From contig NZ_QOZG01000001.1 in the NCBI RefSeq assembly GCF_003335045.1, positions 248,001 through 312,000 of the forward strand: DNA of 64,000 nucleotides. The letters are read 5' to 3'. Below, in pieces: positions 59,440-64,000 of this stretch. This DNA comes from Paramesorhizobium salinisoli (GTDB lineage: Bacteria; Pseudomonadota; Alphaproteobacteria; Rhizobiales; Rhizobiaceae). Below the pieces are notes generated by a model, which saw only the letters and a list, made by a program, of their open reading frames with translations, had not been told where the DNA came from and did not search any database. Position 1 is the first letter of the stretch. Every line of letters begins with the position of its first letter. The position numbers and the translations under genes were made by a program.

Positions 59440-60390
59440 TCAGGCCGCCGCCCCCGCCAGATCCTGGCTTGCCTCTTTGGTCAAGCCTGATTCCGCCCCA
59501 TGCTTCTGCGGGCGGATGCCGATCAGATGGCAGATGGCAAAGGCGAGATCGGCGCGATTCATCGTATAGAAATGGAAATCCTGAACGCCGCGCTCGACAA
59601 GATCGAGCACCTGCTCGGCGGCGACGGCGGCCGAGACCAGCATGTGGGTCTGCGTGTCGCTTTCCAGCCCGTCGAAGCGCTCGGCCAGCCAGGCCGGGAT
59701 ATGCGTCCCCGCCCGCGAACAGAAGTTCGTCACCTGTTTGAAATTGTGGATGGGAAGAATGCCCGGCAGGATCGGAATATAGATGCCGGCCCGGCGCACC
59801 CGCTCGACATAGCGCTCATAGAGATCATTATCGAAGAAGAACTGGGTAATCGCCCGCGTCGCACCATTGTCGACCTTGCGCTTCAGCATGTCGATATCGG
59901 TGGCGAAGTCGGGGCTTTCCGGATGCTTTTCGGGATAGGCGGAAACGGAAATGTCGAAATCGGCAAAAGCCTTCAGGCCCGCGACCAGCTCGGCGCCGTT
60001 GAGATAGCCTCCCGGCGTCGGCCGGTACTGATCGCCCACGCCGCCCGCGGGATCCCCGCGCAGCGCCACGAAGCGCTTGATGCCCAGCGCCGCGAATTCA
60101 CGGACCACCGTATCGACCTCCTCCTTCGTCGCATCGACGCAGGTCAGATGCGCCGCCGGCGTGACATCAGTCTCCTTCAGGATACGGGCCACGGTGCGCA
60201 GCGTGCGCTCCCGCGTCGAGCCGCCGGCGCCATAGGTCACCGAGACGAATTCAGGCTTGAGCGGCGCCAGCCGCGTCACCGTTTCCCAGAGTCGCTTTTC
60301 CATTTCCTCCGTCTTCGGCGGAAAAAACTCAAAGGAAACCCGCGTCGTCTGCCCGATATCCGGACGGCGGGAAAGACCGAAAACACTCAT
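59440..60390 (-). CDS. metF: Methylenetetrahydrofolate reductase
   Basis: The 316-residue flavoenzyme makes 5-methyl-THF for methionine synthesis. Motifs include VSFEFFPPKTEEMEKRLW, FVSVTYGAGGSTRERTLRTV, the FVALRGDPAGG loop and TRAITQFFFDNDLYERYVER. The ATG at 60390 shares one base with the stop of the upstream SahR-like gene (TGATG), so the pair is translationally coupled. The open frame upstream to 60459 overlaps that gene and is not the start. Confidence 0.95.
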   Translation of the reverse strand: MSVFGLSRRPDIGQTTRVSFEFFPPKTEEMEKRLWETVTRLAPLKPEFVSVTYGAGGSTRERTLRTVARILKETDVTPAAHLTCVDATKEEVDTVVREFAALGIKRFVALRGDPAGGVGDQYRPTPGGYLNGAELVAGLKAFADFDISVSAYPEKHPESPDFATDIDMLKRKVDNGATRAITQFFFDNDLYERYVERVRRAGIYIPILPGILPIHNFKQVTNFCSRAGTHIPAWLAERFDGLESDTQTHMLVSAAVAAEQVLDLVERGVQDFHFYTMNRADLAFAICHLIGIRPQKHGAESGLTKEASQDLAGAAA

Positions 60391-61406
60391 CAAACACTCT
60401 CCGTCGCGTTTTGAGGGGAAGAGGAAACCGGATCGGCGATAACGAGGCGCGGATCGCAAGCCAGCCAGAGCTTCACGGTGAGCCCCGCTTCACCGCCTTT
60501 CGATTCCAGTTCCTGGATTTCTTCGACGGCGAGCCCAGCCTCCGAAAGCCAGCCGCGCATCTGTTCGTCGCTGAAGCCAAGGCGCAGATGCGCATGCTCC
60601 TCTCGTAGAAACTCCAGCGTATGCGGCGCGAAATCGACGATCAGCAGCCGTCCGCCGGGCCTGAGCGCCCTCGCCGCCTCGCGGATCGCCGCATGAGGAT
60701 CGTCGAGGAAGTGCAGCACCTGATGGATGGTGACGAGATCGAAGCTCTCCCGCTCCACCGGCAATGCATAGATATCGCCCTGCCGCACCTGAGCATTGTT
60801 GATGCCCGCGCGATCGAGATTGGCGCGCGCCACCGTCAGCATGTCGCGGTTGATGTCGATGCCGACGCCACGCACATAAAGCGGCGAGAACAGCTCAAGA
60901 AGACGCCCCGTTCCGGTGCCGACATCTAGCATCGACTGGAAAGGCGTCTTGCCGACGATGCGCTTCAGCGCCGCCTCGACCGCGCTGTCGGAGACATGCA
61001 GCAGCCGTATGCGGTCCCAGCTATGGGCGTTGGCGCTGAAATAGGCCGTCGCCTTCTCCAGGCGCTGCGACTTGACTGCCGCCAGGCGCTCCATGTCGCG
61101 CTCCAGCAGCGGATCGGCGCCATCGAGCCGGGCGATCAGCGCGCGGGCGATCCAGCCAGGCACCGCTTCATCGGAAAGCCTGAAATAAGCCCAGGCGCCC
61201 TCCTGATAGCGATTGATGAGACCGGCTTCGTAAAGCAGCTTGAGATGGCGCGAAACGCGCGGCTGCGATTGACCGAGGATGGAGGTAAGGTCGGAAACCG
61301 TCAGATCGCCGCGCGAAAGCAGCGCCAGAATGCGCAGGCGGCTGGATTCAGCCGCCGCTTTCAGCGTATCAACCATCAGGTCGAGATGAAGACTGGTATT
61401 GCGCAT
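60390..61406 (-). CDS. ArsR-type regulator fused to SAM-methyltransferase domain (SahR-like)
   Basis: The 338-residue protein has an ArsR-family winged helix (residues 10-75; SDLTSILGQSQPRVSRHLKL) without the metal-binding Cys pair of ArsR/SmtB repressors. A class I methyltransferase domain (residues about 155-300; SMLDVGTGTGRLLELFSPLY, HQVLHFLDDPHAAIREAARA) follows. The known SahR regulators of methionine/SAM metabolism have this build and sense S-adenosylhomocysteine, and this gene is coupled to metF with a palindromic operator upstream. I therefore read it as SahR-like; the ligand and target range are inferred. Confidence 0.85.
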   Translation of the reverse strand: MRNTSLHLDLMVDTLKAAAESSRLRILALLSRGDLTVSDLTSILGQSQPRVSRHLKLLYEAGLINRYQEGAWAYFRLSDEAVPGWIARALIARLDGADPLLERDMERLAAVKSQRLEKATAYFSANAHSWDRIRLLHVSDSAVEAALKRIVGKTPFQSMLDVGTGTGRLLELFSPLYVRGVGIDINRDMLTVARANLDRAGINNAQVRQGDIYALPVERESFDLVTIHQVLHFLDDPHAAIREAARALRPGGRLLIVDFAPHTLEFLREEHAHLRLGFSDEQMRGWLSEAGLAVEEIQELESKGGEAGLTVKLWLACDPRLVIADPVSSSPQNATESV

Positions 61407-61440
61407 CGCATTTTCCCGTGAGAGGCATTTGCCTCGAAAG

Positions 61441-61460
61441 ACATAAAGATATGTTTATGT
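61441..61460. promoter_or_regulatory. Palindromic operator upstream of the SahR-like gene
   Basis: ACATAAAGATATGTTTATGT is an inverted repeat with 7-base perfect arms (ACATAAA/TTTATGT) and a 6-base centre (GATATG). It lies 35 bases upstream of the regulator and 66 bases before the DUF2293 start, so it could control both directions. The AT-rich form fits reported SahR sites. Confidence 0.75.
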
Positions 61461-61526
61461 GAAAATGAGAAATCGCGCAAGCGAAAAGCGTGATCGCCAG
61501 GATCGAAACGGAAAGGGAAGAATGGC

Positions 61527-61844
61527 ATGAGCACGGGTACAGCGCGCCAGCGCGCCATCGGCAAGTCCTTGACGGTGCTCCTGCCGGCCGTGCCTTATGC
61601 TGATTCCGAGCCGATCCGCGCGGCGGCCCAGGCCCCTCATATGAAGACGCTGCCGCCCTCCGTCGCCGTCTGGCTGGCGACGGTCGCCCATGTCCGCCAC
61701 GTCTACACCGATTACGATGCGCTGCGTGACGAAGGCTACGACAAGGATTCCGCCCGCTTCTTCGTACTCGATGCGATCAACGTCAAACTGACGGAATGGC
61801 GCGCTACGCGGCTTCTGAATGCGGATGAAGAGGAGAGCGGCTGA
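61527..61844 (+). CDS. DUF2293 family protein
   Basis: The 105-residue protein matches DUF2293: RQRAIGKSLTVLLPAVPYAD, HMKTLPPSVAVWLATVAHVR, HVYTDYDALRDEGYDKDSAR and the ending LTEWRATRLL. The family has no assigned function. It is divergent from the regulator-metF operon and near the palindrome at 61441. Confidence 0.85.
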   Translation: MSTGTARQRAIGKSLTVLLPAVPYADSEPIRAAAQAPHMKTLPPSVAVWLATVAHVRHVYTDYDALRDEGYDKDSARFFVLDAINVKLTEWRATRLLNADEEESG

Positions 61845-61856
61845 ACACGCGCAATC

Positions 61857-62480
61857 TCAACCCGGATAATACCATTGCTCCGGTATGCGGACTTCCATCT
61901 TCTCGTCCGTCTTCACGACACCCGGCTTCTCCACCCAGGCCACCAGCCCTCGAAGCCGCTTCGCTACCCTGACGAATTCCAGCGACATCGCCGTCTCATC
62001 GGCAGCGCCGGTATTCTCGGCCAACGCTTTTCCGGCAAACTTGCACGGCGCGTTCTGGCCATCGACCTTCAGCGTCACGCCGCCCTCGAAGAACAGCAGC
62101 GTGCGCGGCGGCAGCATGGAGAGGAACGGGATACCCTCAACCGTCATGTTCGCGCCGATCCACTCCGCCTTGACCTCGTCAATCCCGAGGCCGCCTGCGA
62201 TGACAGCGAGTTCGTCTGGAGCCACGAGCGAAAGCTGTCGCTCGTTGCGCATCTCCGTGCCACGCGGATACCACGGCTCACGGCCGCCTGATTTGCGCGT
62301 CAACCCCGCATGGTAATCGCCGCGAATGCCCTCGAACGACAATTCCAGGACGTCGGCTGCCTGCGTGCCGAAATGGCCTTGCAATGCCTCGAAAAGACCG
62401 GCGACCCTGCCCGATATCCGGCGGCTCGGCGCGATCTCGGGAACGGTCGTGTTTTCAAGCGACGATAGGAGATCGGTCAT
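61857..62480 (-). CDS. MOSC domain protein
   Basis: The 207-residue protein carries the MOSC domain of molybdenum-cofactor sulfurase C-termini. The conserved Cys is in KVDGQNAPCKFAGKALAE, and FEGIRGDYHAGLTRKSGGRE is also typical. It may bind or move sulfur for Mo cofactor-related reactions. The start at 62480 is favoured because GGGGGGC stands six bases upstream; the frame is open to 62504. It converges with DUF2293, with the stops 12 bases apart. Confidence 0.85.
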   Translation of the reverse strand: MTDLLSSLENTTVPEIAPSRRISGRVAGLFEALQGHFGTQAADVLELSFEGIRGDYHAGLTRKSGGREPWYPRGTEMRNERQLSLVAPDELAVIAGGLGIDEVKAEWIGANMTVEGIPFLSMLPPRTLLFFEGGVTLKVDGQNAPCKFAGKALAENTGAADETAMSLEFVRVAKRLRGLVAWVEKPGVVKTDEKMEVRIPEQWYYPG

Positions 62481-62577
62481 GGCATTGCCCCCCTGCTTCG
62501 GCAAGAAGGATATAACCCAACCAGCAGACGCGAGCTATCGCGCGGCGCTGATGGGTTCAGGATAAATTTTGATGATT

Positions 62578-63345
62578 TCAGCCCTTCTGCGCCACGAGAA
62601 AGAGACGCGGGAAACGCAGAAGCGCCTTGCCGTCGCGCGCCAGCGGATAATGCTCGGCAATGCGCGCCGTATAGACGGCAAGATAATCGGCCTGCTCGCT
62701 CTCATTCAAGGCGTCGAGGAACGGTCTGAGTCCCGTCCCCTTCACCCATTCGACGATCGCCTCCGCGCCCGCCAGCGGATGATTGTAGATCGTATGCCAT
62801 ATGTCGATGCGTGCGGCGTCTGCCGACAGCGCGTCATAATAAGCGGAAACGGGCGGCAGCGGCTCACGCGCCTTGGCCCCGATCCGCTCTGCCCAGCGGG
62901 CATCGCGCGCAACTTCCGTCATCAGCCGGTGTGTCGGCTCTGTGAGATTGTCGGGCATCTGCACGGCCAGCACCGCGCCCGGCTTCAACGCCCCGAAAAG
63001 TCGCGCCAGATGCGCAATATGATCGGGCAGCCATTGGAAGACGGCGTTGGAGAACAGGAGATCGACACCTCCATCCGGCGTCCACGCCGCCACATCGGCA
63101 AGCTCAAAGCGAAGCTTGGGCAGGCGCGCCTTCGCCTTTTCGATCATGTCGGGTGAGCTATCGAAGCCGAGGATTTCCGCCTCCGGCCAGCGCGCCGCCA
63201 AAAGTTCGGTCGAATTGCCCGGCCCGCAGCCAATATCGACGATTTTTTGCGGGACCTCTATTGGCACCTGCGCCAGAAGATCCCGTGCCGGCCGGCTGCG
63301 TTCGTCCTCGAATTTCAGATATTGGGCGGCGGACCAATCTTTCAT
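62578..63345 (-). CDS. tam: Trans-aconitate 2-methyltransferase
   Basis: The 255-residue class I methyltransferase has [20 protein letters not shown] at the start, the SAM motif [20 protein letters not shown], and [20 protein letters not shown], all Tam-specific. It methylates trans-aconitate, a by-product that inhibits aconitase. GGAGG stands seven bases before the ATG at 63345; a GTG three bases earlier is also possible. Confidence 0.92.
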   Translation of the reverse strand: MKDWSAAQYLKFEDERSRPARDLLAQVPIEVPQKIVDIGCGPGNSTELLAARWPEAEILGFDSSPDMIEKAKARLPKLRFELADVAAWTPDGGVDLLFSNAVFQWLPDHIAHLARLFGALKPGAVLAVQMPDNLTEPTHRLMTEVARDARWAERIGAKAREPLPPVSAYYDALSADAARIDIWHTIYNHPLAGAEAIVEWVKGTGLRPFLDALNESEQADYLAVYTARIAEHYPLARDGKALLRFPRLFLVAQKG

Positions 63346-63377
63346 CACGAAGCCTCCTTCACACCTGCAAAAAAGAA

Positions 63378-63402
63378 AAGGCCGGCGTAACAGGCCGGCC
63401 TT
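63378..63402 (-). terminator. Terminator of ettA
   Basis: AAGGCCGGC and GCCGGCCTT form a 9-base stem, with an A/T-rich flank in the transcription direction, 10 bases after the ettA stop and 32 bases before the tam start. Confidence 0.8.
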
Positions 63403-63412
63403 ACTTCTTGTT

Positions 63413-64000
63413 CTACCGCGTCAGCCGCTTGTACGACACCCGTTTCGGATTGACGCTTTCAGCGCCGAGGCGGCGGATTTTATCGGCCTCGTATTCCTGG
63501 AAATTGCCCTCGAACCATTCGACATGGCTGTCGCCCTCGAAGGCGAGGATGTGCGTCGCCAGCCGATCGAGGAACATGCGATCATGGCTGATGATAACGG
63601 CGCAACCGGCGAAATTTTCCAGCGCGTCTTCGAGCGCCGCAAGCGTTTCGGTGTCGAGATCGTTGGTCGGCTCATCGAGCAGGATGACGTTGCCGCCCGC
63701 TTTCAGCATCTTGGCCAGATGCACGCGGTTGCGCTGGCCGCCCGAGAGATTGCCAACTTTCTGTTGCTGGTCGCCGCCCTTGAAATTGAACGCACCGCAA
63801 TAAGCCCGCGAATTCATCTCGTGCTTGCCAAGCTTGATGATGTCGTTACCGCCCGAAATTTCCTCCCAGACATTCTTGTCGGCGGCAAGATGGTCGCGGC
63901 TCTGGTCGACATACCCCAGATGCACCGTATCGCCGATGCGGATCGAGCCAGAATCCGGCTTTTCCTGGCCGGTGATCATCTTGAAGAGCGTGGATTTACC
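63413..64000 (-). CDS. ettA: Energy-dependent translational throttle protein EttA, C-terminal part
   Basis: The frame enters from the right edge and encodes the last about 195 residues of an ABC-F protein. Visible are the end of the second Walker A (GKSTLF at the window edge), the signature [20 protein letters not shown], Walker B with [13 protein letters not shown], the H-switch in [18 protein letters not shown], and the tail [20 protein letters not shown] typical of EttA. ABC-F proteins bind the ribosomal E site and regulate translation with ATP level. The start is outside the window. Confidence 0.93.
   Translation of the reverse strand, partial: GKSTLFKMITGQEKPDSGSIRIGDTVHLGYVDQSRDHLAADKNVWEEISGGNDIIKLGKHEMNSRAYCGAFNFKGGDQQQKVGNLSGGQRNRVHLAKMLKAGGNVILLDEPTNDLDTETLAALEDALENFAGCAVIISHDRMFLDRLATHILAFEGDSHVEWFEGNFQEYEADKIRRLGAESVNPKRVSYKRLTR

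Overview
The window is chromosomal DNA of an alphaproteobacterium, most likely an order Hyphomicrobiales (Rhizobiales) member of the Brucella/Phyllobacterium/Mesorhizobium type. The grounds are a GC-rich sequence with many long antisense shadow ORFs, an alphaproteobacterial division and cell wall (dcw) cluster running from mraZ to ftsZ followed by lpxC, an FtsZ of about 565 residues with a long Gln/Pro/Ala-rich linker, a DUF1127 small protein, a betaine-lipid gene pair (btaA-btaB), an ArsR-methyltransferase fusion in front of metF, and rhizobial-type intergenic palindromes. I cannot name the genus from sequence alone. Nearly everything is core chromosome; I see no prophage, insertion sequence, CRISPR array or tRNA gene.

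Region 1-16 kb is a mosaic of single genes and short operons: a truncated AsmA-family gene, a UPF0303/FAD-oxidase pair, a kinase-like protein with an unusual C-terminal domain, a secreted dienelactone hydrolase-like protein, a UvrD/PcrA helicase, CreA, a hexapeptide acyltransferase, a tiny membrane protein with a Sco1-like copper protein, PrmA, a DUF1127 protein, aminopeptidase P and an AzlCD amino-acid exporter.

Region 16-42.5 kb is a leftward block for envelope biogenesis and division. In transcription order it reads mraZ, rsmH, ftsL, ftsI, murE, murF, mraY, murD, ftsW, murG, murC, murB, a 279-base gap, ddl, ftsQ, ftsA, ftsZ, terminator, lpxC, bamD, recN, ligA and a DUF2461 gene. Most junctions overlap by 1-4 bases or are separated by only a few bases, as expected for translational coupling. 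Together these genes make the lipid-linked peptidoglycan precursor, assemble the divisome, commit lipid A synthesis and insert outer-membrane proteins.

Region 42.5-50.5 kb holds mntH with a Mur/Fur-like operator, a divergent AraC regulator with DUF2000 and cupin genes whose start codons overlap, RNase P RNA (rnpB, minus strand, with a recognisable promoter), a lytic transglycosylase with a histone-like basic stretch, an amidase overlapping a DjlA-like co-chaperone, and two small lipoproteins.

Region 50.5-64 kb contains the btaA-btaB operon for phosphorus-free betaine lipid, a GH25 lysozyme-like lipoprotein, an MltB-type transglycosylase, a PAS-GGDEF-EAL protein, an ornithine/lysine decarboxylase family enzyme, a 28-residue membrane peptide, metF with its SahR-like regulator and a clear palindromic operator, DUF2293, MOSC and Tam genes, and the C-terminal part of the ABC-F protein EttA, cut by the window edge.

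I did not find a convincing new multi-gene defence or mobile system. The best candidates for something undescribed are the kinase fusion at 4391-5470, the head-to-head AraC/DUF2000/cupin module, and the two very small membrane proteins at 10718 and 59250.
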